64,000 bases of DNA from Kingdonia uniflora (Eukaryota; Streptophyta; Magnoliopsida; Ranunculales; Circaeasteraceae): the NCBI GenBank assembly GCA_014058105.1, contig JACGCM010002784.1:806001-870000 (forward strand), given 5' to 3'. Below are positions 46,256 through 58,491 of the stretch, piece by piece. Positions within the stretch are counted from its first letter, which is position 1, and each line of letters begins with the position of its first letter. A program made the translations under genes and the position numbers. The notes under the pieces are model-generated. The model did no database searches, was not told the origin of the DNA, and saw nothing but the letters and a program-made list of their open reading frames with translations.

Positions 46256-46814
46256 TGTATGGACTTATCCCTCGACCTCACTTATAATCGAGCTCGCGTA
46301 GTTTAATTTACCTCCATCTCAAGCTCACGCAATTTTAGTACTTAACATTTCAGTCAAACATTCCAACCAGCCCCACGAACTACTTAAGAACGTGGGTCGA
46401 GCTAAACCCGAAAACATTATTTAGTCAAAGACACCTATCTCCCACGAACTCGTCAGTTATCCAGTCAACCGCCATTAACCACATTATTCAGAAGACGTAC
46501 TCCAGCACGACGAAGAGCAATGGGAAAAGCCTATATAAAGGAAAAGTTCCAGAAGAGATAGGGACCAAAAAAATTACTCAAACTTCTTATTTATGAGATC
46601 AAAGACATTTCTATATTCTAGAGATCACTTGTAATAAAGATATCTACTCCAAGAAATAAAGATACTTTTACAAAAATCCTCCATACGAGGTCGTGGTATT
46701 TTAGCTGTTCAGAGGTTTTCCCCGCTAAAAACACATGTCTCCAATTCTTGCTTTATATTAGTGTATTGTTACAGGATCATTGGTGTGATAGTTAATTCCT
46801 AATCGTATCGAGCT
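46256..46814 (+). repeat. E2 5' LTR, 3' end deleted
   Basis: Starts TGTATGGACTT. It matches the 3' LTR up to ATCGAGCT at 46814, then lacks the last 19 bp (ATGG...TTACA in the partner). TATATAAAG at 46532-46540. AATAAAGATA occurs twice downstream. Confidence 0.92.
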
Positions 46815-46850
46815 GCAGGATCATTGATGTGATACCCTAAGGTAGTCTTT
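46815..46850 (+). other. E2 junction replacing the primer-binding site
   Basis: GCAGGATCATTGATGTGATA here repeats ACAGGATCATTGGTGTGATA at 46771-46790 within the LTR, then joins leader sequence shared with E1 (CCCTAAGG). The expected TTTGGC... primer-binding sequence is absent. Confidence 0.75.
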
Positions 46851-46867
46851 GATTACAATTTTCAACT

Positions 46868-47936
46868 ATGGTTTCTTCCAGAAGACAGGCCACGGGAACT
46901 CTGCTCAAAAATTTTGTGGATCTGGGACAACTCATCGAGCTACGGGCGAATCTTCACGTAGAAGCAGAGAAATGCGCCGAGCTCGAATTTCAATTAATAA
47001 AGGATCGCGAGCTCTGAGAGAATGAGCTTGATGCAGAATGACAAGCTCGCTTGACAGCGCTCAAACGGTACGAAGATCAGATGACGATGATGCAGACTGT
47101 ACTCGAGGCTTTGCAAATTACTCAGCCAGCTCCTCCAGCCAGAGGTTACGATCAACTTCTAGAAACCTCCCGTATTTCAGCAAGGGAAAGGTTGGGACCT
47201 CAGGGAGCCACCAGTAAAGCAAACTCCATAAATCTACCACATGAACCTCAACCCTTCATCTATTTGGGGGGGAGAAGTCCAATAAGAAGTCAGTCGAGGT
47301 TACAAGATTCTCATCCATCAGGAGGAAGATCAGTGACCTCTATATCAAATTCTAGCACGAGACCGCTTGAGTGAAGGTACGGGAACTTATCATCCCCTGC
47401 CAGCACGTCCAGCAATTCAGCCAACACGTCATTATATCACAAAATAACATATGGATCAACGAATTAAGGAGCTGATCGAGGCACAAGTTTTGGGTACTAC
47501 CAGAGACACCACGACGTTACAAGGAAGTCCGATTGCCAAAGAACTATTCAATATGGAAATACCGAAAGGTTTCCATACTCCCTAAATTCATAAGTACAAA
47601 GCGGATGCTCGAGCTCATTTTTAAGGAAGGACGGATGCTCGAATATATTATTGACCTGAAGTCATACCAAGATGGCAACCATAAGAAACAACTCAAAGTT
47701 GTTTAGGTCAATGACAGAGCTGAGGAGAAACATCTCTACTACATGCACCTCAAAATAGTGATCGAAATCAACCAGATCATCAATTCTAATCGATCAAAGC
47801 GTCGAAGGTTCTCTAAATGCTGTGATCTTACACCTCAAGACAAAGAAGCCAAACTTCTTCCCGAGTCGAGCAATCGCCGACATGGAATCACTTTTGAGGA
47901 TTGCGATACTAGCCATGTAGAATTTTAACATCATGA
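46868..47936 (+). pseudogene. E2 gag remnant, capsid core deleted
   Basis: Starts at 46868 (MVSSRRQATGT), homologous to E1 gag. The charged N-terminal part and a Pro/Ser-rich stretch (47051-47374: ALQITQPAPPARGYDQLLE, LPHEPQPFIYLGG) are kept. At about 47601 the sequence jumps from the equivalent of E1 2565 to E1 3335. This removes roughly 770 bp, including the whole Retrotrans_gag core. The tail (47743-47928) reads NQIINSNRSKRRRFSKCCDL and GITFEDCDTSHVEF before the protease. Confidence 0.78.
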
Positions 47937-48215
47937 TGCGCTAGTCATAATGCTCAAGATGAAACAATTTCTCATGCACACAATGATGATCGATACTGGA
48001 AGCGGTATTGAAATTCTTTTTCAGAGTACGATCGACCAGATGGGTTTGGCTGACCAAGTCATTTAGAGCGACACCGACATCAGCGGGTTCAACGGCTCCA
48101 AGGAGGATCTAGTAGGCAAGATTATCTTACCAATTACCGCAGGACCAACCACTATCGATGCCATTTTCTATGTCATCAATGCCAAGTCTCGCTATCTTGG
48201 GATCATGGGTCGTTG
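47937..48215 (+). pseudogene. E2 aspartic protease domain
   Basis: ALVIMLKMKQFLMHTMMIDT followed by GSGIEILF; the DTGSS of E1 is DTGSG here. A stop at 48064 interrupts it. It ends VINAKSRYLGIMGRC and a stop. Confidence 0.8.
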
Positions 48216-48499
48216 TTAGATACTCAATATAGATGCAATCGCTTCCACCTATCATTAAGCACTCTAGTTCAAGTACGATAATGGTATTTATAAGATCAGA
48301 GGTAGTCAAAAAATTTTTCAAGCTTGTGAAAATACTATTTCTACCATCCTAGGCACTTCAGACAGATTGGTCATATAGCAATTATAGAAGGTTGATCATC
48401 TCGACGATCAAGCACCTACAGAGGAGCCCACAGAATACGTCAATATTAATTTACCTAACAGAGGCACATTCATTGGAACTAAGCTGGTTTAGCACAAGA

Positions 48500-49419
48500 A
48501 AAACATTCCCATCCAGTACCTGAAACTCAATCGAGATGTGTTTACATGGTCTTTTGAAGAAATGCCCAGAGTCGATCCAACTATGCCTTGCCACAAGTTA
48601 GCCATCAACGTCAGCGCCCCAGTGGTCAAACAAAAATAGCGACGACTTTCACCTTGTCTTTGAGATGAAGTTAACACCGAGGTTGAGAAATTGATCAAAG
48701 TGGGATTCATTCGAGAAGCCAAGTATCCGGACTGGATATCCAACATTGTTGTTGTCCCAAAGAAGAGCAGAAAAGTCCGCGTTTGTGTTGACTTCACAGA
48801 TCTGAATAAACATACTCCAAATGACCGTTTTCCTCTTCCCAACATTCATCTGATCCTCGATTCCACTGTAGGCTATGATCTCCTATCTATGATGGACGCT
48901 GCTTTAGGAAATAATCAAATCCTACTTCTGGAAAAAGATCAAGGGAAGATTACTTTCATCACCGAGAGTGGCCTTTACTGTTACAAGGTCATGCCCTTCG
49001 GGCTCAAGAACGCAGGGGCTACATATAAGAGATTGATGACTGCTAGATTCAAAGTACACCTAGGAAAAATTATTGAAGTTTACATCGATAATATCTTGTG
49101 CAAGAGTATACAGTCGGATAACCACATCTCAGATCTGAACACAATATTTAACATCCTTTAATCTTACAACATGCATCTCAACCCTGATAAATGTCAATTC
49201 AGGGTACATTCTGGCCACTTCCTAGGCCACCTCATCAGCAAGAAAGGGATCGAGGCCGATCTATCTCTCCTCGACATGCCTTCCCCAAAGATAACAAAAG
49301 ACGTTCAAAAACTCACCGACAAGATTATCGCGATCAACCATTTTGTCTCCAAATCTTCAGACCGCTGCCGTTGGCTATTCCTGTTACTCTGCGGATGCAC
49401 CAAACGAGTAAAGGTCTAG
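48500..49419 (+). pseudogene. E2 reverse transcriptase
   Basis: A long open part (48691-49161) reads FIREAKYPDWISNIVVVPKK, VCVDFTDLNKHTPNDRFPLP, SMMDAALGNNQILL, YKVMPFGLKNAGATYKRLM and VYIDNILCKS. The catalytic YxDD has become YIDN, a G-to-A change that removes an essential Asp. After a stop at 49159-49161 the thumb continues (49171-49419: NPDKCQFRVHSGHFLGHLIS, DMPSPKITKDVQKL). The upstream linker near 48520-48650 reads RDVFTWSFEEMP and DPTMPCHKLAI with a stop at about 48637. Confidence 0.9.
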
Positions 49420-49960
49420 CCAACTGCGGAAGTCACATGGACACCAGAATGCGAAGCAGCTTTTCAGGATCTCAAAATCTATTTAGGGAGGTCTCGCATA
49501 ATGAACACCCCAATAGGTAATGTGGAAATAATAATCTACCTAGCAGTCACCGACACTTCTCTCAACTCAGTTCTCATTCGTCTGGAAGGGAAAATTGAGA
49601 AACTAGTCTTCTTCATCAGCAAAAGACTTACACCAGCAGAAACAAGGCCTTCTAAAATTGAGAAACTTTTTCTTACCCTTGTTTACACTTCGCAGAAGCC
49701 CAAGCACTACATCTAAGTGCATTCCGTCAAAGTGATGACGAACTACCCACTTCAGGAAGTTTTGTCCAAAAACGAGAAGTCACGAAGGTACAATAATGGT
49801 CAGTCAGTTTGGGCGAACATTACATCAAGTTCGTACTGCGTCATTCCGAGAAAGGTTAGGCCGGTGCAAATTTTCTGGCAGATTTTCCTGTGGAAGATCC
49901 CGAGTGGGAGGAGCACGACCCGGACCTTACTGAAAGCACGCCAGAGAATCCAAATCGCAA
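49420..49960 (+). pseudogene. E2 RNase H (gypsy type)
   Basis: TWTPECEAAFQDLKIYLG, then IIIYLAVTDTSLNSVLIR, FFISKRLTPAETRPSKIEKL, TLVYTSQKPKHYI and HSVKVMTNYPLQEVL. Stops at 49419 and 49714 and later frame changes break it. The Asp of the TDTSL block and the Glu region (SKIEK) are visible. Confidence 0.8.
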
Positions 49961-50056
49961 GCCCTTCGACGAACGAGCTAACTGGATCACTACGTCAGGT
50001 GGAGGCTTCTTTCAAATAGATCAGCAGGGCCCGCAGGGTCAAGAATCGGGATCGTT

Positions 50057-50440
50057 TTGATTACCCCTTTAAATGATAGAATTGAGAAATCAATCTGTTT
50101 GGATTTTGAGGCCTCAAAAAATGTCACCGAGTATGAAGCTCTCATTCACGGACTCGACCTTGCTCTTGAGCTCGGCATCCCCGAACTCTCAGTTTACACA
50201 GATTCATTACTCATCGTTCATCATTATTCCGAGCAGTACAAAAAGAATGGGAAGATGATCGAATACGCAGCCCTCGTTGCGGACAAGATGAGTAATTTTG
50301 CGAAAGCAACTCTTGAATATCTTCCTCGAGGGGAGAACAGATATGCCGATTCCTTGGCATATCTAGCCGGGGTCTTGGGTACGGAAGCTCGATATTTCTT
50401 GATTGAAATAATTTCAATCACCAACATTGATCACATATTT
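50057..50440 (+). pseudogene. E2 archaeal-like RNase H (aRNH)
   Basis: Open in one frame. KNVTEYEALIHGLDLALELG holds the catalytic Glu, LSVYTDSLLIVHHYSEQY an Asp, and RGENRYADSLAYLAGVLG another Asp. YKKNGKMIEYAALVADKMS lies between. It is better preserved than in E1. It continues in frame into the INT N-terminal linker (MINTGGDKGGSDDWRKP). Confidence 0.82.
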
Positions 50441-51603
50441 GTATGCATGATTAACACTGGGGGCGATAAAGGGGGAAGCGATGATTGGCGAAAACCTTTA
50501 ATAGATTACCTCGGTGTCGACAACCAGTGCAACAGACCTCTTCCAACAGATCCAAAAGAACGCAGACAACTGATCAACAACTCGAAGCGTTACATTACTC
50601 AAAACAGTATGCATTACTGTCTATCTGTTACAGGGTTTTAACTCAAGTGCCTCTCGAAGTCAAAAATAGACGAGCTATTCCACGAATTACATAAAGGAAC
50701 TTGCAGTTCCCCCGCCGCAGGTAGATCATTAGCGAACCAAGCAATAACTCAAGGAGTATTCTGGCCCGGCATGCACAAGCAAGCAGAAGAGTATTCCTGC
50801 AGATGCGACACCTGCCAGAGACAGAGAAATATGATACGTGCCCCTGCGCTCGAGCTCCATGCAAGCAGGGTTTTCTGGCCTTTCAAATGATGGGCACTAG
50901 ACCTCGTCAGCGAATTCCTTAACTCTCCAAGTAATCGCCGCCACCTACTCGAAGCTGCCGATTACTTTATAAAATAGGTAGAAGCAATTTCACTATGTCG
51001 AACAAGAGAAGAAGAGGTCGTATATTTTATCTGTAACCACATAATTACTCGATTCGGGTGCCCCCACCTAATTCGTATCGATAGCGGTCCCCAATTCGTG
51101 GGAGATAAGGTCGTAACCTTCCTAAATCACAACAATATCATCCATTCGCCATCAAACCCATACTATCCTCAAGGCAATGGCTAAGCCGAAATCACCAACA
51201 AGACCATCGTTGATGGACTCAAAAAATGGCTTTACTCACAGAAAAAAAAAATTGGGCTCACAAACTACCTCACATCTTGTGGGCGTATCGAACCACTCCC
51301 CAACAGTCCATTGGGTGTACCCCATTCCTCCTTGATTATGGCATTGAGGCAATCATTCCTTCTGAATATCATCATCCAATTTGTGACCATGAGCTAACTG
51401 ATAAGGAAAATGAGTTTAAACTGGCTTGCAGCCTTAATATGATAGATGAGACCAGGGAACGTGCCATTGCTAACTTAGGTCGATATCATCATATGCTTAT
51501 CAGGTCGTACAATAACCGAATCAGGAACTTTATTGGCATCTATTACTATATCTCTGCGAAGGTAGCAAGTGTAAAAACTTGTTTCACATCAAAGACTCAG
51601 TAG
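50441..51603 (+). pseudogene. E2 integrase
   Basis: Zinc region HELHKGTCSSPAAGRSL...CRCDTCQRQ keeps both C-terminal Cys. Core: WALDLVSEFLNSPSNRRHL, LIRIDSGPQFVGDK, YYPQGNG, a stop in place of Gln (51183), AEITNKT. The C-terminal stretch (51226-51603) is open: LPHILWAYRTTPQQSIGCTP, FLLDYGIEAIIPSEY, NLGRYHHMLIRSYNNR. Other stops lie at 50640, 50889 and 50977. The end runs into the tandem repeat block. Confidence 0.87.
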
Positions 51604-52300
51604 GCTGTATTAAGGATAATATTTGATTCAGCTTAATCATCACATCTCTGCAAAGGTGGCAAGTGTAAAAACTTGTTCCACATCAAAGACTCAGTAGGCT
51701 GTATCAAGGATAACACTTGATTAAGATGAATCGTCACATCTCTACGAAGGTGGCAAGTGTAAAAGCTTGTTCCAAATCAAAGACTCAGTAGGCTGTATCA
51801 AGGATAATACTTGATTCAGCTGAATCATCACATCTTTGTGAAGGTGGCAAGTACAAAAACCTATTCTACATCAAAGACTCAGTAGGCTGTATCAAGGATA
51901 ACACTTGATTTAGCTGAATCATCATATCTTTGCGAAGGTGGCAAGTGTAAAAACTTGTTCCACAATAAAGACTCAGTAGGCTGAATCAAGTGTTATCACT
52001 TGATTCAGCCGAATCATCACATCTCTGCGATTGTGGCAAGTTTAAAACCTTGGTTCACATCAAAGACTCAGCCAGGCATAAGATAAGGCAAAGGTCATAC
52101 TAGCTGTTATCCCTTTCAATATGCCAGTGACATTTCTATAGTTCAAATCAAGATTCAACTTGGTTTAACTCAGCCCATTTCTGCGAGTAAAATGAATGTA
52201 AAAATTTGTTTTATATCAAAGACCCCACCAGACACAAGATAAGGCAATAGTCATACTAGCTTACATCTATAACAATGAATCTGCGATAATTCTATTTGTT
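51551..52300 (+). repeat. E2 tandem repeat block, 94-bp period plus one 155-bp-type unit
   Basis: The motif TCTCTGCGAAGG recurs at 51551, 51645, 51739, 51833, 51927 and 52022, about 94 bp apart. The next TTTCTGCGAG is at 52178, 156 bp later, and that unit has the CATAAGATAAGGCAA and CAATATGCC blocks of E1's 155-bp repeat. The 94-bp units lack those blocks and carry AAGGATAACACTTGATTCAG instead. Confidence 0.92.
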
Positions 52301-52317
52301 TTCAGGTCAAAATCATA

Positions 52318-55300
52318 CTATAAAAGATTATTTTCTGCTGATGGAGTGTCAACAATGCTTTACCCCACATCATCAAGAGGTCTATCTTTAAATTCACGGG
52401 CCACAATAGCCTAACCTTGATCTATTGATTCAGCAGTTCGAGGGCCCAGTTGGGTCTCTATGGCGCCCAGACAGTTACCACGATCTATCTTAACTCCACA
52501 GGTACATCCCTTATCTGAAAAAGTTTTGAGCAAGGTATCTCGATCTGACTCAAATCTTTTAACTTCCTCTAAAAAATATGCAATGATCACCCTTAGCAGG
52601 TCATTTCAAGACATACCAGGTACTATCAATGTTGCAAATCTCGCCTTCAGCCTCTCGAGGCGTACTTTTAACCTAGCGTAATTATCCTTCCACTCAATTA
52701 TTTCCGCATCGACCCTATCATGATAAATGATATCTTCTTTCAATTTGGCAATATACTGCGCTGACTCAGCTAGGTTTATGGCTTCTAAGTCTACTACCCA
52801 AGAACAAAGTCTCACAATTTCTGCGTTCAACTCTTCCCTAGCCGGTAGATCTTTCAACAATTCCTCTTTCCTCTTCACCATCAAGTCCTTTTGTTTTGAT
52901 CGCCCCCTCCAGAACTTTCTTCCTAATAAGAACATCATCCAGCTTATGCTGGCATTCCCTTAAATTTATATTTCCTTTCTGAAGATGCCTCAAATTCGAG
53001 ATACGTCACTTTCTAGCTCTCTAATACGACCTGAGAGACTAACTACATCCCCTCGAACTAAAGGAGCCTTAACCTCAGTTCTACTTCCCCCAGGGCACTC
53101 TCTAGCCTCAGCTTTCTTGGTACGAGCAATGGCTTGGTCCTTTTTGGCTTTAAGTCGAGCAACTCTCTCGTTTAAGTCATCGTACCGGCGTTGCATTTCT
53201 CGGAATTCCATATCCTTGACAGGGATAGCTGTTTGCAAATGTTTAGCTACGCCCTCCGAAGTCGATAGATTTTCTTGAGCTAACCTCAGCTCGTCATCCT
53301 TTTCGATGAATTTTTGTCTCATTCGCTCCAGTTCGTTCCTACATCATTGAAGATCAGATCGACATTGTTCCTCAGATCGTTCTAGCGCCTGAATACGGTA
53401 TTGAGTCGTGTCGGCCTGCTTACCCTTCACAGCCAACGCGTCTACCTGACGTTGGAGTTTCTCGGCACGTGTTGTAGCATCGAATAGATTTTCTAATCCC
53501 TTTTTAATTTCAAAATCTTTCTCCACGGCCTGAAGAGTCAGGTCAGAAATGACCTGATTTAACTTCTCGAGTCTGAAATACACTTTTATGTATTGATCCT
53601 CTCTATTCCTGTCGAACTACTTCACAAATTCTTGATTGCACACGAGTACGTCGTCCTCACGTGCATGAGATGAATCCAATTCGACCTGAGAAATATAACA
53701 AATTTTAGTACAGTTCGATTCAGGAAATCTAATGCCTAACATATATGTACAACATTCTAAGAGACTACGTGGTTTCTTAAACATCTATTTCCTAGTACTT
53801 TTAGATTAAAAGTTTGGAGTCCAATCTCAGATGAACACTTCATGAATTTTATTTTGACGTACAAGGTACATACTTTTGATACCTTATTCTGTATTAATTG
53901 CGCTGAATTTTTGCTATGCATTTCTATCCTATTTACTTAATTTAACGTTGGTGTAACATGAAAGTTGAAAAGCCTATTCCAATCTAGCCTGCAACTCCGC
54001 TCGCACAGACGGCAAAGCTTTTGAGGTCTCTCTTTCCCTTGCAAGCCCAGATTCTAGGTCATTTATCCTGAGACTCATCTCTTTAACTACCTATAAAAGA
54101 TTTATAAACAGAATCAACATACAGAAGTTTCATCTCCACGCGGAACTCATACAACTTACAAATACTTGTTCAAAACACATGTCTACCCTACCTTTTCACT
54201 ACCACCTTCCGGGAGCTCGACGTCATCCCCTTGATTGTCGAGTACCATCTGGCGGGAAACACCATCCAAACCATCCACGACCCCAAGCACTTCTGCTTCC
54301 TCATCTTCTTCCTCAGCGTAAGTGTCAGCCTTAATGGCATCCACCTCTTCTTCAAAATAACCCTTCAGCATTAAGTGACGATCCAGTCTGTCACGCTCGA
54401 CAACAATCTCATCTAGGTCGGCCTTTACCTTGACCTGTAGCTGGCTGATTGCCACGGCGTGAGAGGCCTTCAGCCGCATCACTTCCTTCGTAGCTTCAGT
54501 CTTGGCTCAAGCTAGGTCATTCTCCAGCTCCCTCTTCGCCTTTTTCAGCTAGGATTTCTCTTCTTCAATACCGAGCCAGATTCCCTTCATAAGACAAGTA
54601 ACCTACATAAAATGAATCAATCTCAATTCTTAGCTCGAAGTATATTAAAGATTTCTTTCTGATGATATAATACTTACCTTCTTGCTCGTGTCTTCCTCCC
54701 TGTGGAGAGCCGCCAACCTAGCCCTTTCCTCGACCTCCCTAAGGTCATCCATCACAGTAGGTTGTACCTAAGCGACCTTCTCTCCAGAGGATTCGACACT
54801 CCTCCTTTTCTCTTTAGCGAACTCACCACTTTCAGTGGCGCCCGGGGACGGCATAGTCTTTAACATCCATTTCTTCAGATAGAGTTGAGCTACTTTGCTA
54901 GGCTTAACGGGTTTCGGCTGAGCCGAACTACCAGTTCCCGGAGTCTTGGAAGGATTCGTTCGAGCCTCCTCACTACTTCTTTGCCTTTTTCCTTCATCAA
55001 TCCCCACCATCAACCTAGTAGACTGAGCCTTTCAAATCTTGTTCGACCTACTGTCAACTCTCTTCTTTCTACTCAGACCGAGTTCCCCCAAGACGAGTTC
55101 AAGTTTAGTCTCCTCCTCCGCAACATCATCCAATCGGGATTCTTTCCTTTCCACTATGGACTTCACACCTGGAATAACACATTTTACTATCAACTACAAT
55201 TGTCAACGAACCATAAAAATAATTCTATCTATACATGTCTATACTTACTTTTCTTTACAGATCTAAATCGAAGGTCTAAAGGTTCTTCATCATCTCTTTG

Positions 55301-58300
55301 AAGGCAATTACCCTTCACCCATATGATGTTGTCATTCCAGGTTCGACCTGCTGAATTCAAATTGAAAAAAAGACGCCGAGTTACTCTCGCATAGAAATAC
55401 GACCCCCCACTGGCCTTAAAATTCTTCACCCCGTAAAACTATAAAACGTCCTCAGGGGTTATCCTCCTCACTTTTTCCTCCCTTTCCCACCTTTCATTTA
55501 GATGGTCACACACAGTTATTACCTCCCACATGTTCCCGTTCATTTGAACATGACATGTTCCAATTGTATTCATAATCCCCTTCGCCAAATTGGTGAGGGG
55601 AAGACTCGACCCATACTCTAATTGAGTTAGGTAACACAGAAAACCCTCCGAGATGTCACTCTGGACATTCCCATTGAAATACTCTAACGAGATCGATTCA
55701 TCTATACACCTATCTCGTTTTTCTACCTCCAAATCTGCCAACAAATTAAAATACTCTTCCCCCTCCGCTACCGTATAACCCTAAACTGCCTACCAGCAAA
55801 CACTACACATTTACCCTACTTCCCTCCTACAGCTACCTTGGCTTTGCAAAATTCTCTAAAGGCATCAGAACCCAGAGGATAAGACACCAACTGACCAGGG
55901 AAACCTGGGAATTGTTCCAACCCTCCTTCCCCTTCGTTATCAGACTCATTCGTTCGACCAGAAGTCGAAACCTCATTAGCAGACAAACTACCCATCTTAA
56001 AAACAAATTCTACAGGCACGTTTTCGATCTACAAAGATGCCTCGCACGCTCAACCTACATAGAGGTTAAGGTATTTATCATTCTTCCATCTATGTATATA
56101 TATATATATATCTGATCAATCATTCACGTATAACACATATCTTTAACTATACAAAATTAAAATATATTGCATATATCTCTACTAACCTTCCGTATCCGAA
56201 TGACAATCGGCAGTAGAGTCAAGCTTTCTCCTCACAACGCTGCTGCATTGCCACCTAGGAGATGTAGATTATTTTGCCCTCTTCAACCGTTTATCGCCTT
56301 CGGATAACTCTTTATCGAATCCCCTGATTTTTCACCTTTCTCTCTGAGTTCTCTCCAAGTTTTTTGTGATTAAACATTTGTATGGAAACGAAGAACTATT
56401 TATCCTTTATATCTCATACGGCTGGCATTTATTGCTCCTCGCATGAACCATCCTCGATTCTAGAACTGAGGCGTCCTTTCCACTTTCCATGTCAGACGCC
56501 TTGTACCTTTTCGATAAAACCACATTTCCATCATTATAATCCCCCTCATTTCTTAACATATTTTTTTCTCTTATTTCCATATCTTTCCCTGACCATCCTA
56601 TACTCATGATGACTCATACTGTTCAATGTCAGAGCTCTATTTCCTTTTACATATAAAGCAAAACTAGAAGCTTCTGCCTTTACATATTTTTGTTTCTTAC
56701 TCCTTGTTTATCATGCCTATAGTGATTGGCGTCACTTTCTAAACTGTAAAAATATTCAAATTTATTCAAATGCTAAAATAGTCTTGAAACAGATTTGCCC
56801 TATATGAGGATTCGATTGACTTATATTATTTATGTTATATTCAAAAAATTTATATTACTCGTAAAAGTACACTTTACACAACATCCCTTAAAGCACTGGT
56901 AACCTAACCATACATTGTATAAAAATCTTATTCAACGATCTTCAGGTCTTCCAATTCGAGCTCAATTTCAGTAAACAAACAAGTCAACTTCTCACGATCT
57001 ACTGAATCCCTCATCAAAGACCAAACATCCTCACAAGATCTCCTTACCTCTAAAACCTTCCAAGTCTCATTCATTCCCCAAATAGTTCAACATTATGAAA
57101 AATGAACACCAAATCCTCTCACGAGTTTTCAAACAATCTGTTACCCAATCGTCCTTCAACGGCCAGACAAATCCTCTGAGATCGAGCCATGCATTTCCAT
57201 CCTCCTCCAACCCATACATATACATTTCACACACTAGCCCCTCAAAATACATGATTCTTAACTAGTATCTTGTAACAAGCCCATAAATCCCTGGATCAGT
57301 TATTTGAATTAATTCCCTCACTAGTATACAAAATAGCCACTGTATTCGACCTTACACTACCATAAAATTTATCCCTTTCGGCCTATAACAAGCTCGAGTT
57401 CACATATCTCCCACAATTTCTGTCTATCACCTGCTAAACGTAAATCGTTTATGTCAGCACGTATTTATCTCAGTTCGAACGACATTACAACATTGCTTCA
57501 TCACTTATCAAACAGATATTCAACTAACATCCAACATTGCTTCATCACTTATCAAACAGATATTCAACTAACATCCAACATATTTTAGGTCGATTCAAGA
57601 AGTTTTTCTATCCACAATTTTATGAAAATCAACTTTTATTCATATCAAAAATAGTACATACGATTTACAGATAACAAGTTTTTACACGGGAATACAACAT
57701 AATGCTATCCGTCCAGCACCGAACTCTAGGTAGTTTACAGATAGCAAGTTTTCCCATTTTGCTTAAAGCTACAGGTCATTCCGGCACGTTAAGGCATCAT
57801 GTTGTCCAATTCTTCTTACTTCGGTGATTTTTTACCCTGAAGCAAAGACGGCAATGGAACCAACACAAATCTTTCCTCACATGGCTCAGATGAGTCCCAG
57901 TCAAACTCCAAGTGGGAACTATGTAAGCAGTGGACTCAGTGTTGGCACCCACAAAACAAGATGGAAGATCTTCTGAGTGCAAAACCATGATGGAAATGCA
58001 TTAGCAAAACTTCCCTTCCCGATCTCCTCCTCCACTGCCATCACCGCCTCTCCTATAACCACCACCACCAAAGAATTGATAAAAATGAAGTGGGCCCAAC
58101 CTTAGAATCTGCGGCAACACATAAAATCTGCATATTTGCCCTGCAGATACACCATTCCCTGCATATGAACCCCTAACCCTGTCATTCGCAAGGGTACGAA
58201 GACAGGCCCAACGTTCCTTGTCTGTCAAGACGAAGACATAAAATCTTTACATATAGTGAAATCTTCCTCAGCTTCAACCGCTTCCTCTCCCGACAAGCCT

Positions 58301-58428
58301 TGGTACATCAGAGGAACAGGGGCTGGGATCGCCATTTCTAAGGAACAATCACCAAAGTACTTCAACTTCAACCTCTGCTCTTCAGAAGCAATCCTCTCTT
58401 CAAGAGCCATACTCTGAGTTTTCACCAT
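52318..58428 (-). pseudogene. E2 antisense spliced gene (coiled-coil, PF04195-like)
   Basis: Start at 58428 (MVKTQSMALEERIASEEQRL). Exon parts downward: 58428-58255; 56607-56188 (MSIGWSGKDMEIREKN, donor GTTAGT); about 56019-55820 (LEQFPGFPGQLVSYPLG); 55744-55249, the transposon-family domain (LEYGSSLPLTNLAKGIMNTI, MNGNMWEVITVCDHLNERWE, RITPEDVL, FYGVKNFKASGG, AGRTWNDNIIWVKGN). Donor GTAAGT 55248-55243, acceptor TTCCAG to 55168. Exon 55168-54678 (LSRKKRVDSRS, STRLMVGIDEGKRQ), donor GTAAGT 54677-54672, acceptor ATGTAG to 54602. Then 54602-54191 and several coiled-coil exons to a stop at 52318. Introns of 75-80 bp are plant-like. Stops (for example after DFMSSS at 58225 and within 53-54 kb) show decay. 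Function is unknown; coiled coils suggest self-assembly. Confidence 0.78.
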
Positions 58429-58482
58429 CTTAGAGAAAGTTACGCATACAAGAATTGTTCCAAAAGAGTTGATCAAGGTACT

Positions 58483-58491
58483 CTTTATATA
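58483..58491 (-). promoter_or_regulatory. E2 antisense-gene TATA box
   Basis: Minus-strand TATATAAAG about 55 bp upstream of the ATG at 58428, matching E1's at 14742-14734. The two leaders otherwise differ, which makes the kept TATA notable. Confidence 0.65.
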
